A stretch of DNA of 64,000 nucleotides from Gyrodactylus bullatarudis (lineage: Eukaryota; Platyhelminthes; Monogenea; Gyrodactylidea; Gyrodactylidae), in the NCBI GenBank assembly GCA_012064415.1, contig SSNU01000075.1, forward strand, positions 400,458-464,457, in the 5' to 3' direction. The notes below the pieces were generated by a model. It searched no databases. It worked only from the letters and a program-made list of their open reading frames with translations, and was not told where the DNA came from. Shown here one piece after another: positions 33,003 through 42,900 of the stretch; position 1 is the first letter of the stretch, and each line of letters opens with the position of its first letter. The translations under genes and the position numbers were made by a program.

Positions 33003-33133
33003 ATATTCCCTTCAAGAATTAGAATTCCAGTTTGCTAAAATTTCAATATCCCTGGCTTAATCAGTCGGATTATTTTATTGAAAAATTCTATTTACTTTAC
33101 ACTTATGCTTATTTAACTGTGATTTGTAATCGA

Positions 33134-33184
33134 CCAATCAGAATAGAGATTGTTCAATTATTATTGGAAGATGAATCTGATTGG
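33134..33184 (-). promoter_or_regulatory. Possible promoter of gene 1: two CCAAT boxes
   Basis: A CCAAT pentamer lies at 33134-33138 on the plus strand, and another reads on the minus strand at 33184-33180, about 135-180 bp upstream of the gene 1 ATG. No TATA box stands out in such AT-rich DNA. Weak evidence. Confidence 0.25.
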
Positions 33185-33901
33185 CCCAGAGATTTTTAAT
33201 CACTTCAAGAGTAAGTAAGTATATTTTTTCATTTATTTGAAATACTGCATGTCTGTTGCTGTAATTGATTTAACTGTTTTTTTTCCAAGAATTCCATATC
33301 AGAAGAGAAAAAAAATTCATTTGACTATGCACAATTGTAGAAAAAAACAAATGAGAATTCTTAGACAAACTTTGGAGACGGTGCATTCTGTTGAGTTTTT
33401 TCTCAATTTCTGTGGCATAAGACAATGCTTATTTACACTATATGATTCATTAAAGAGTAGCCATTCTAAAGCTCGTATCTAATGGCTTTAATAAATTTAT
33501 GAATTTAAAAAATATATCATTTTTTCATCGAGGTCTCAAAATTTTCTAAAGATTCAAATCGTACTCTTTCACTGGTTTTTATTTCAATTTTTTGTTGAAT
33601 CCAAGGTGTGCAAGGTATCAAAAATCATTAGATTAGGAAACTAATTAACCCTATTTAATTTATAAAAGAACCATCCTAATTTATTAATTTTAAGGGTTAA
33701 TTACAAAAAGTCTAAGATCTATTCGGTCTATTATCAAATGGCCTAAGTCTGTTTACAGAAAATATAAATGATATATGCGGATCTTATCATTTGGTCTAAC
33801 TATACATGAAATATTTATCAGTTATAAATTCTTCTCGGGGCTTAATTCTCTATTTTATTATAAAATACTACCAAACCATATTATATATTCAGAACCTATT
33901 G
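33185..33901. other. Intergenic, upstream of gene 1
   Basis: AT-rich DNA with no supported gene. A plus-strand frame at 33237-33482 has no recognisable content. Confidence 0.35.
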
Positions 33902-34645
33902 TACACCTAGTTAAGATAAAGATGAATTCATGATTTTTACAAAAATTTTATTTTTTTCATCAAGAAATCGAATTTAATTAAGATTTTTTTAGAATCTAGA
34001 TCATGAGGCCCTCTTTCAGAATAAGGAGAAAAAATTTTGGAAAAATTAATTTTCAAGGAAAATACGGCAAATTTGAAATCTTGAAATAGCACCAAATTCC
34101 CACTCTTTTGAACTTTGAGTTGAAAATTTTTGTTGATTTCAGTGTGAAAGAGTGATCAAAAGTTGATTTTTAGAATCACAATTAGTCAAAGAAATCAAAT
34201 AGGCTGAATCTTGTTTTAAGAATCACCCCATATTCGTGTCAAAATCAAATTTAGATTTTTCGACCATTTTCCCTACTTGAAAGTCGATGAAATTTGATAT
34301 TTCAAGATCCCAGTAAAATGACGAATTTATCAAAATTTTTATGATGATCATCGGTTTTTTTGTCCTATTGTGATCCTATGAATCAACTTTTGATCACTCT
34401 CTCACATTGAAATCAACAAAAATTTTCAACAAAAAAATGGCAATTCGGCGCTACCTCAAGATTTCAAATTTGCCGTATTTTCCTTAAAAATGGATTTTTT
34501 CTAAATTTTTGTTCTCCTTATCGTAAAAGAGGGCCTCATAATCTAGATTCTAAAAAAATCTTATTAAAATTCGATTTCTTGATGAAAAAAATAAGAATTT
34601 TGTAAAAATCGTAAATTCCTATCTTCATATTAACTAGGTGTAGAA
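33902..34645. mobile_element. Foldback element, family B, complete copy
   Basis: It starts ACACCTAGTTAAGATAAAG and ends with the inverse ATTAACTAGGTGT. Arms of about 300 bp contain 'gaggccctctttcagaataa', and a central 'gaatcaccccatattcgtgt' module is present. It is nearly identical to 17045-17580 over their shared part. It abuts the 5' boundary of the Penelope copy that follows. Confidence 0.8.
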
Positions 34646-34654
34646 TTAGAGCCT

Positions 34655-35651
34655 ACTGAAAATTCTATGAGATCACCTCTTAGTCCTCTCTTGGCTGATA
34701 TCTTTTTAGGTTGGTTAGAAATGAATAAGATGTCAGAAACTATCAATACTTTCACTGATGTTTACATTAGATATGTCGATGACACTTTTATTCTGATGAA
34801 ACCTGATGTATCAATAGATGATTTTTTCTTCAAGATGAACTCATTTCATCTGAATATTAAATTCACTATGGAAAGAGAATCTAATGGTATTTTGAGTTTC
34901 CTAGACGTCAAACTAACCAGAAAAGAAGATGGATCAATTCTAAGAAATATTTATAAGAAAAAGACTGGAAGTATCTTCATTATGCTAGTTTCAGTCCTAT
35001 ATCTCATAAAATTGACTTAGTAATTGGTCTAGGGAAGAGGATAAGAAGAATCGCAAGTCCTGAGGAATGGACAAATGAAATAGAGAATTAGAAGTCATGT
35101 TTGTTGGAAAATGGTTATCCAGCAAAATTTGTGGACAAATTCATCAATCAACCTATGGTTAGAGATGAGGTTGTAGAAACAGAAGAGGTGGATAAAATTA
35201 CTATTTTCATGAAGCTTAACTTCAGAGGAGATGGTTTCAGTAATGATATAAGAAGAAGACTTAATAATCTCATAGATCAAGATTATAATAATATACAATT
35301 GAAAATTGTATTTAAAACACAGAGATTGTTCAGTTTGATTCATAAGGATTTACTCAAACCTGAAGAGAAGACTCTATAAGTTTATCAATTCCAGTGTGAT
35401 TGTGGCGCTTATTACATAGGAAATTGTCTACAAGATCGAATGATCATCTACATAAGGATACCGCGGTTACTAGACATCTTAAGCAGGAAAACCACGCAGC
35501 TTCAATTTCGAATTTTTCCGTTTTATGCAAAAACCCTGGGGATGATAGCATAGATGTATGGGTAAAGGAGAAATTCTTTATCAATCAATACAAACCCAAT
35601 CTATGTGTTCAGAAAAACTATTCCTATAATCTTCAACTACCTTGGCCTTTG
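34655..35651 (+). pseudogene. Penelope-like reverse transcriptase / GIY-YIG endonuclease, frameshifted
   Basis: Positions 34667-35020 encode the C-terminal half of the reverse transcriptase: RSPLSPLLADIFLGWLE, then the catalytic YVDD in VYIRYVDDTFILMKP, then FLDVKLTRKEDGS. A frameshift near 34970 leads to the linker in 35101-35379 (ENGYPAKFVDKFIN, KIVFKTQRLFSLIHKDLL). A stop follows, then the endonuclease YQFQCDCGAYYIGN (35380 onward). A second shift near 35430 leads to DHLHKDTAVTRHLKQ and KFFINQYKPNLCVQKN. The fingers and the N terminus are missing, so no functional protein is possible. Confidence 0.8.
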
Positions 35652-35803
35652 TGAGCTTTTTCACTTTTCTCTCCACTGTTGTTATTTAATGGAGAGTTTT
35701 TCCAGCTTGCATATATTCTTAATTCTTAAACTTTTACTATTTCTTCCAAAATTGTAAATTATTATTTTCATTCAATTATTTAACTCTTATCATTTTTAAA
35801 GTG

Positions 35804-35842
35804 ATACCACTGATGATCCTTTAAGAAATATACATTTGGTGT
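35804..35842 (+). ncRNA. Minimal type I hammerhead motif in Penelope 3' tail
   Basis: Stem I ATACCA (35804-35809) pairs with TGGTGT (35837-35842) over six pairs including one wobble. CTGATGA is at 35810-35816 and GAAA at 35825-35828, separated by eight bases with little stem II pairing. Stem III is only about two pairs, and the cleavage triplet would be ATT, as in 14591-14632. The same layout in an independently placed Penelope copy strengthens both calls. Confidence 0.55.
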
Positions 35843-35900
35843 TAATATATCTTTACTTCTATTTTAATATGATTTTAAGTGGATTTTCGGACGTATTTGA

Positions 35901-36042
35901 GAATTTACGTGAATTGTTTAATCAGAAAAATTATCTAGAACCGCCGAGGGGTCCTAGTCTCTAATGAGACTTGTGTTAATGTTTATCTTTCAGAAGCTCT
36001 AGTTGAACCTCAAATCACTAATGAAACTTACACAAACAAGTT
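35901..36042. other. Short intergenic stretch after the Penelope copy
   Basis: The sequence is slightly less AT-rich and includes 'gtcctagtctctaatgagac'. It could be the head of the tRNA-like element that follows. No gene is seen. Confidence 0.3.
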
Positions 36043-36112
36043 ACGTAGGTTGGACTAAATGGTTGAGTGCTTGCCAAGCGAACATTAGATCTTCGATTCT
36101 CGGAGCAGGCGA
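36043..36112 (+). repeat. tRNA-like sequence, possible SINE head or tRNA pseudogene
   Basis: TGGACTAAATGGTTGAGTGC resembles a D-arm/A-box region. CTTGCCAAGC resembles an anticodon loop region of a Gly(GCC)-type tRNA. ATCTTCGATTC, 30 bp later, resembles a T-arm/B box. The acceptor stem does not close, so a functional tRNA is unlikely. Confidence 0.35.
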
Positions 36113-36389
36113 GGGTGAAACTATAGTAAAAGTTCTCGCTTGATCTTTGGATGTGAGAAATTTATTGTAAGTTTTCATTATTTCTAAAGATATTTTTTTA
36201 TAAATAAAAATATTTATTGAAATCTTTATAAAGATTAATAATAATTATTATCATATTTCGAATGCATTTGATTGCACACGATTTGATCATGGTCTTTACA
36301 TGGATAACTTGAACATTTGGCGCACATTCTATATCGTCAAAATTCAAAAAATAGCAAAATCGAGCCAAATCAAAATTTAAAATGTTTCT

Positions 36390-36700
36390 CTATTTTTCCG
36401 AAAGAAGAGGAAAGGGCCGCCCAACAATGAAAGGAAAACGAAAAAGACTGAGTGGACAGTTACAAATCATTCCTTTCATCAAAAGACAGAAACAATTATC
36501 AGATTGAGCACAGTAATGATTTCCATTTAGTTGGTTCCCGTTCCCCCCCTTACCTGATGAAGTTCAAGTATCAAAATCAACCAATGGAAGGGCTCAAAAT
36601 ATTGCATTATAGTAATATTTAAATGTTAACCGGGGTAGAGTCTGAAGAGACCCGGCGAAATATAACGTTTACCACTATAATATACGTTTGTTTTCTCGAA
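36390..36700. mobile_element. Family F inverted-repeat element, one arm recognisable
   Basis: The arm at 36636-36690 matches the 288-339 arm of the MITE at the window start, including GAGACCCGGC then AAATATAACG. Internal sequence (36400-36500, purine-rich) resembles the interior near 120-220. The left arm is not recognisable. Confidence 0.5.
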
Positions 36701-36808
36701 CCTTCCTTATGAGTTTAGAAACCAACAATAATATTCTTGATGAAGTTCAACAATATTATCGTTGAGATATTTTTTCTCTTAAATGTAGAAATTACAGTGT
36801 TTTTAGAC

Positions 36809-37032
36809 ATTAAACCTACTAGCAAAGTATGGTCACTGGTTATTACTATATCCATGTGAATCTAACTTGATGGAGATTGTCTTCTTCGTGAGTTGAATAT
36901 TATTTGACTCTCTTATGGAATTGAGACTCGCTTATCCGAGTTCTGACATCTAGGTGTGAGAAGACAATCTCCATCAAGTTAGATTCACATGGATATAGTA
37001 ATAACCAGTGACCAAACTTTGTAGGTTTAAGT
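36809..37032. mobile_element. Compact foldback element with about 76-bp TIRs
   Basis: Left arm 36809-36887 and right arm 36960-37032 are almost perfect inverses, with TTAAACCTACTAGCAAAG at the outer end and GATGGAGATTGTCTTCTT at the inner end. The 70-bp loop matches part of the hammerhead-bearing unit at 27302-27380. Its terminus recurs at 29297-29315 beside the giant palindrome. It is non-coding. Confidence 0.75.
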
Positions 37033-37203
37033 TAAAATGTGGCTTCCAAAAAGGCCATCCCATTTCCAAAAATCCCTAAATTGGAATTAGTCAATAACTT
37101 AATTTAGCGTATTCCATATAATTATAATTATCAAACATTCATCTTTCTAAAGGTTAAAATAGGAAAAAAGTTCTATTAACTTGAAAAAAAAACAATGTAT
37201 TAA

Positions 37204-39227
37204 CCCTCGCCCTGGAAATGGGGTCAAAAATGACCCCAGACCACCTTTTAGGTTACTCAACTTAAAAAAAATAAAAAAACACTCGTCAGAACGACTATGA
37301 ATTCCATAATCAATCTTTGAAGAACATTTTTTTCAATATTTTTCTTTTTTTTCTTTTTCGCTGTCAGAGGAATTACAAGCCTTCTAAAAGCTAACACATT
37401 CTATAACTGGGGTCAAAAATGACCCCATATGTCATCATAATATTTTTGATGAAACAAATCATTTTCATAAATAAAAACAATGAGCTACAATAAAGACGTA
37501 ACAGACGAATTTCTTACTCTGTTTCGAGATGAAATCCACGACTCAGATGTTGGCTCAAGTTCTAGTGATGACAGTGAAATTGATGAACTAATCGAAAATG
37601 TTGAAGATTCTGAAGACGAAAATGAAATTTCGATATTAGATGTTTCTGCAAGATCTGAACTTATATCAAAATGTGGCTCTATTCATTATTCCATCCAAAG
37701 GATAGCTGGAAGAACAATGTCACAAAATATTTGTCGTTTCACACCTGGACTGTCTCACAAATCAAGAAAAATGATTGACCCTGAAGAGTTTTTTTCCCTT
37801 TTCATAGACCATTCCATGTTGAATGATATTGTTACATACACGAATAAGTATATGGATGCAAGCAACAGTAAATGCTCTAGAATAAATTGCATGGAACTCA
37901 AATGTTGGATCGGTATTGCTTTGCATTTTGGAGTTACGAAGCAAAAAAATATGGACCTTGAAGAGCTCTGGGATGAACACGAAGGTGATCGTGTAGTACA
38001 ACAAGCCATGTCGTATTCAAGATTTTGTATCCTGAAACAGTTTATTCGCTTTGATGATAAATTACAACGTAATATGGGAGTGAATAGAGACAAGTTAGCA
38101 CCAATACGCATTTTTTTCGATCGCTTCATAAAAAATTGTCAAGATTCGTATATACCATCAGAACAAATGACAGTTGATGAACAGCTCATTAGTTTTCGTG
38201 GTCGCTGTCCATTCAAAGTTTACATGCCATCAAAGCCTGGAAAATATGGTATCAAAGTTTGGGCTGCATGTGATGCAAAGACAGCTTATTTATGTAACGC
38301 TCAGATCTATATTGGCAAGGAGAACAACACAATCGAACAGGGTCAAGGAGAAAGAGTCGTCAAGGAAATGATGCAACCGTTTATAAATCAAGGGAGAACT
38401 GTAACGTGCGATAATTTTTTTACAACTTTCAACTTAGCAAAATATCTCACTCAGAAGAAAACAGCTATTGTAGGCACATGCCGAAAGAATAGGACCTTCT
38501 TGCCTGTGTCGTATCAAAATTCAAAAATTGACCTAAACACACTTCAATATATACACAACGAGTCTGTTTCCATTATGCGTTTTGGACAGAAAAAAAACAA
38601 ACCAGTTCTGATCTTGTCGACTCTTCATCAAAACCCAAATGATTCAGGAAACAAACCAGAAATTATAGAATATTATAACCAGACAAAAGGAGGAGTTGAC
38701 ACCTTGGATCAGCTTATAGGAAACTACTCATCAAAAAGATCTTCTAAGAGATGGCCCTTATCAATTTTTTATACGGTATTGGATTTAGCAGCATATAATG
38801 CATACGTTCTTCATTCCCTCAAATGGCCACACACTAAGAACACTAAACGTGAAACTAGAAGAAAATTCCTGAAAGATCTGGCAAAACAACTTATTGTTTC
38901 AAACAACAATGATACAGAATATGAGCCACAATTGAAGAGAAGAAAGACTGAAACAATGCGTGAAAATAAACGGGGACGTTGTTATATTTGTCCAAGAAAT
39001 ATGGACAAGAAAACCCAGTTGATGTGTGACTTTTGCGAGAAAAATGTTTGTAAAGACCATGTTGCATATTTATGCGTCAATTGTAAAAAATAATTGTAAA
39101 AATAATAAGAATAAATATATAAGTTGATTAAAAATAATTTATAAAATTGAAGTTTTCAAAATTTTGGTGGGGTCAAAAATGACCCCATTTATGAAATATG
39201 TAATTTTTAAGATTTCCAGGGCGAGGG
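37204..39227 (+). mobile_element. piggyBac-like DNA transposon, apparently complete
   Basis: This 2024-bp element has perfect 16-bp terminal inverted repeats (CCCTCGCCCTGGAAAT at 37204-37219, its inverse at 39212-39227), TTAA flanks and an uninterrupted transposase gene. An 18-bp palindrome, GGGGTCAAAAATGACCCC, occurs three times: 37220-37237, 37409-37426 and 39169-39186. It is a candidate transposase binding site. Intact ends and frame suggest recent insertion. It sits 9 bp past the stop codon of gene 2. Confidence 0.92.
37480..39093 (+). CDS. piggyBac-like transposase, intact 537 aa
   Basis: This is a DDD transposase for cut-and-paste movement into TTAA sites. The N terminus is acidic. The catalytic aspartates appear to be D233 (QMTVDEQLISFRGRC), D311 (TVTCDNFFTTFNL) and D407 (TKGGVDTLDQL), in the usual piggyBac contexts (FRGRCPFKVYMPSKPGKYG and SSKRWPLSIFY). 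The C-terminal cysteine-rich domain is complete, with C501, C504, C516, C519, C524, H527, C532 and C535. The length is normal for an autonomous element. The ATG has an adenine at -3 and no stop interrupts the frame. It could still be active, or a domesticated derivative, but the intact TIRs favour a live transposon. Confidence 0.93.
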   Translation: MSYNKDVTDEFLTLFRDEIHDSDVGSSSSDDSEIDELIENVEDSEDENEISILDVSARSELISKCGSIHYSIQRIAGRTMSQNICRFTPGLSHKSRKMIDPEEFFSLFIDHSMLNDIVTYTNKYMDASNSKCSRINCMELKCWIGIALHFGVTKQKNMDLEELWDEHEGDRVVQQAMSYSRFCILKQFIRFDDKLQRNMGVNRDKLAPIRIFFDRFIKNCQDSYIPSEQMTVDEQLISFRGRCPFKVYMPSKPGKYGIKVWAACDAKTAYLCNAQIYIGKENNTIEQGQGERVVKEMMQPFINQGRTVTCDNFFTTFNLAKYLTQKKTAIVGTCRKNRTFLPVSYQNSKIDLNTLQYIHNESVSIMRFGQKKNKPVLILSTLHQNPNDSGNKPEIIEYYNQTKGGVDTLDQLIGNYSSKRSSKRWPLSIFYTVLDLAAYNAYVLHSLKWPHTKNTKRETRRKFLKDLAKQLIVSNNNDTEYEPQLKRRKTETMRENKRGRCYICPRNMDKKTQLMCDFCEKNVCKDHVAYLCVNCKK

Positions 39228-39240
39228 TTAAATATTTTCC

Positions 39241-39918
39241 TCATACAATATGTCCTTGTTCATCTGAATATTCATTTGTCAGATTATTAAATGATTCCTT
39301 CTCAAAATTCTGAAGCTCGACGAGTTTCAAAATATAACCGAAAATATTCAAATTTCTTAATACGTAACACTGATCTTCATTCGATGTGATATTCTGTAAA
39401 AGAGATTTGATTCCCAAAATCGAAGATATCGGCTTTTTGAAAAGATAGCTTGAAAAATACGCAATAAAGGCTCCATTAATAAATTCTGACGGATGAAAAA
39501 AGTCTTGGGTAATCCTGATGAACAATGAACTCAAAATGCTACGATTAATTGGACCAATTACTTCCAGGTATTCCGACATGCTAATGTTTCTCAAGACTTT
39601 CAACATTTCCACCATTTCCCCTGAGGTGTTTGGTGTTAAATCGAGTACTCTGTTGATAATATGAAGTGAGAGAAAGGATTCTCTATGACTTTTACTCTGA
39701 ATAATCGAATGTTTCAGAGAACCAAAGAGTTTCTCCTGGATTGCATGAAAGAATTGCCTGTCGACATCTTTGTTGAAATCTATCTCCTTGATACGCATTA
39801 ACATTGATGAAGGCTTGTTGTGGTCAAAAGTTTCCGAGTCTAACTCTAGCAGAAATTTCGGATTAAACTTTTGAAATTTGTAAATTTTCCGCATCAGGTA
39901 GGCGAGTTTAGGGAATCT
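39241..39918 (-). CDS. Gene 2 terminal coding exon
   Basis: The acceptor ttatttcag precedes AGATTCCC. The exon is 678 nt (225 codons plus TGA) in phase 0, beginning RFPKLAYLMRKIYKFQKFNP. It is uninterrupted and balanced in codon use. The stop is followed after 9 bp by the TTAA of the piggyBac-like insertion, so the original polyadenylation site has been displaced or replaced. Confidence 0.75.
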   Translation of the reverse strand, partial: RFPKLAYLMRKIYKFQKFNPKFLLELDSETFDHNKPSSMLMRIKEIDFNKDVDRQFFHAIQEKLFGSLKHSIIQSKSHRESFLSLHIINRVLDLTPNTSGEMVEMLKVLRNISMSEYLEVIGPINRSILSSLFIRITQDFFHPSEFINGAFIAYFSSYLFKKPISSILGIKSLLQNITSNEDQCYVLRNLNIFGYILKLVELQNFEKESFNNLTNEYSDEQGHIV

Positions 39919-42900
39919 CTGAAATAATAGATTTTTGTGAATTAAAATATCTTTGAAAATATGGAAAATTGGTCAGAAAATCTTAGTTTTTTTCAATCCT
40001 AATATCGTCTAGCTGAGTTAATCAGAGATAAACCTTGTTCAGCAAAAGTGCTATATGAAATCAAAATATTTTACGAGAAATTCATTTTATTTAAATAGAT
40101 TTCATATTTTTGACCTTGTTCGTCTTCTAAACTGTATTGGCCAGTCTGTATAAAAGAAGAAAAGGGTATGAAAGAAAAATTAAGGATAATAAAAATTTGA
40201 GTAACAACACTAATGAGTAGGGCCACAAAAAGCCTAAAAATGACTTTTCAATTTTATAGGACTATATTATGTAACATACCATTTTACATCATTCTTGTTA
40301 CGTTATACCTATTAAATATGATTTTATAAATGATTTTTTTGAGCTATTTCATTGTTAAAGGCCTAAAATAATACTTAATAGACTTAAATGACTATTCCTA
40401 AATTTACTATCTCTCACATTCTATCTCTACTCCTATTGGTCTTCGTCAAGTATACTAAGTGATGGACCAATCATAGAGAAGATATCAATACCCATTTTCT
40501 AAGTTTTTTGCCAATTGATTATAATTATTCATATTGATTAAAAGGTCACGTCAAGCACAAAAATTATCAAGAGCCCTGAAGTACCGCGTTCTTTAATGAA
40601 TTTACCGTGGCTAAAGAGGAAAATTTTTTCTGAAAACTGTCTTAAAATCATCAATGAATCTTGACTGAATTTACTTGTAAGTAGTATAATTTTATGGAAA
40701 AATTATAATAGACTAATTTAGGCTTTTAAAGTAACAGACTATTTTTGTAGGCGTTTAAAATCTAATTTTAGTGGACTTTTTTTTGGGGCCTACTAATGAG
40801 CCATTATTAATATAATTTTAATTCATCACTTGAAGTTAAGTTAAGATTAAGACTAGAATAAAAAACATTCAGATAACCCTAATTGAATTAGTTTGGACTC
40901 TTACACTAGTTCGAATAAATGTCGTATTATTCTTCTGGCGTGAGATTTATATTGCAGATAGACTCATACAAGCTAGAAGACAACATAGTAAGATAGCAAG
41001 CGAACAACGTTATAGATGATGAAACAAATTGCTCACAAAGTAAGGATATATTGAAGGTAAGGACTGTATAGTGTCGAAACTGATGATCACAGAACTCTAT
41101 GTGATTCTAATCAGCTTTGATTTTTCAAGCGAAATGGGAATAAATCAAAGAAGCTCAAATCTGATGACTCTACTTTTTATTTAGATCTCAGTAATAAACT
41201 TTATTTTTAATGATCATATTTTATTTGGGGATCACTGAAAAATGAATAAAAAATACCTAAAATATCATCTCAAGAGACCAATAAATAAAGTATCTTTTAT
41301 TCTTGTTACTAATTGGATCTTTATGCATATTTTTTCAATTATTTCTCTTTTTTGAGAATTATCTCAAATAGATTTTTCAGAATTTTTTTCAGATCCTTCA
41401 ATTTGAGGATACGAAGTGTTTATTATACACCATGAAATAGATAGGGAAGTTAAAAAACGTATTTAGTCCAGTTAAACTTACTCAGAGCGCTTTGAAATTA
41501 ATTCCAAAAGATGCCCCGAAAATTTCTAGAAGTGACGTCAAGGAAATATCATTGAGATATCCGACATTCGCTCTTAGTAATATAGATTGTGAAACAAAAA
41601 CAGTGTATTTAAAATGGCTATGGAATTCAACTTTTCCCAGCCTTAATCTCATTTTGAAGATAATTGTAATCAAAAACTAAGCATTTTTTTCGACTGAGAA
41701 TGACAATTTTTGAACACCCGCCAAGATTTTCTCAATGAATTTTACTACCAGAAAGGACAGAATAAAGATTTATGAATAGTTTTTGCAAAATTTTGAATAA
41801 AAATAGGACTTATAGCAGGAGTTGAGTCCTTTTTCACATGTTGAATGAAATTCATAGGTAAATTTTAATGATTTTAGGATTTTTGTACATCGGACATGAT
41901 ATTTTGATTTCAAAAATGTGTTTTTCTCGGTTTAAAACATAAATTTTAAATTCGGGATCATTATATTCTAATTCAATGAGTCGACTTCCTTGGCAATAAA
42001 TATTATGCAAATTTAGTCCCCGAGGATTCTTAGGTTCTTGTAGCTTTTCTAAAATCAAAGACTATCCACGCTCCTCCATTTTGAAGATGGTTTTAACTGG
42101 TGATATTCTTTCAAATTTGGCCCTTTATGTTCCTAATTATTTGTTTTCATCACACAAACTAGAAACTTAATAATCTTACCAACAGAATTGCGCTGAATTC
42201 CTTTTGGATACCCGGCTTATCATAATTTAGATTGGAATTGGCAATTTTTGGCTCTGAAACCAGTTGTCTTCTAAACTATGAGAGATTTCGTACAGGCGAT
42301 TGGATATTTGAAATGCACAACTATTTTTTTACGAATTTATTCCTAAGGTCTCAGCAAATAGGTTTTAAAAAAATAGTTTTTTTAAATATTTGATTTGCTT
42401 TTCAAAAAATCATCCCTCTTCAAGTAACTTTGGTTAGCATCAGTGATAACTAAGGCCTCAAAAATAGTACCGAATAAAATAAAAAATTGTATCTCATAAA
42501 CTGAAAAATAAGAAGAAAATAGTAGTTTGAAGAAAATTTGAGAGATTCTGAGTAAAAAATAGTACTTCACAGTAAAAACAAATTGTTATAGTTTAAATTA
42601 TATGGAATTATTTTTGAGCTTACACGATGAAATACTGCTAGCTTAGGAATCTAGTTACCCGTTCATCAAAAATCATGATTGGTCGTTTACTAGTTGAAGA
42701 ATACTCTACTCTGAGACTTAATTCAGAAAAATAGTACTAAATATTACCGGGACAACAATTTAGTGCAGAATTAGTACCAGCTATCTTTAAATTGGGATAA
42801 GATAGGCAGATTTTTTCTTCAGATTATTGCAACCCAGTCAGTCTTTAATCTAGAGTAAAAATAGACCCAAAAGTACTTTTTTGAGGCCCTAGTGATAATC

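Larger units (their letters stand above)
34646..35900 (+). mobile_element. Penelope-like retroelement, decayed, with RT and GIY-YIG parts and hammerhead tail
   Basis: The 5' end lies directly at the end of the foldback at 34645, so the copy is truncated. Coding remains extend to 35651. The 3' tail contains a minimal hammerhead (35804-35842) and continues to about 35900, judging from the related minus-strand copy at 61380-62340. Several frameshifts and stops interrupt the frame. Confidence 0.75.
37200..39231. repeat. TTAA target-site duplication of the piggyBac-like element
   Basis: TTAA is found at 37200-37203 and 39228-39231, immediately outside the terminal inverted repeats, as is diagnostic for the piggyBac superfamily. 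Confidence 0.9.

Noticed and set aside
36043..36112. Functional tRNA-Gly gene
   Set aside because: The acceptor and T stems do not pair, so only a tRNA-like or SINE-like remnant is supported.
37755..38371. Antisense and alternative frames inside the piggyBac transposase
   Set aside because: Shadows of the intact 537-codon frame.
41482..41680. Overlapping frames on both strands
   Set aside because: Part of this DNA recurs inverted at 49540-49750, so it is repeat-derived.
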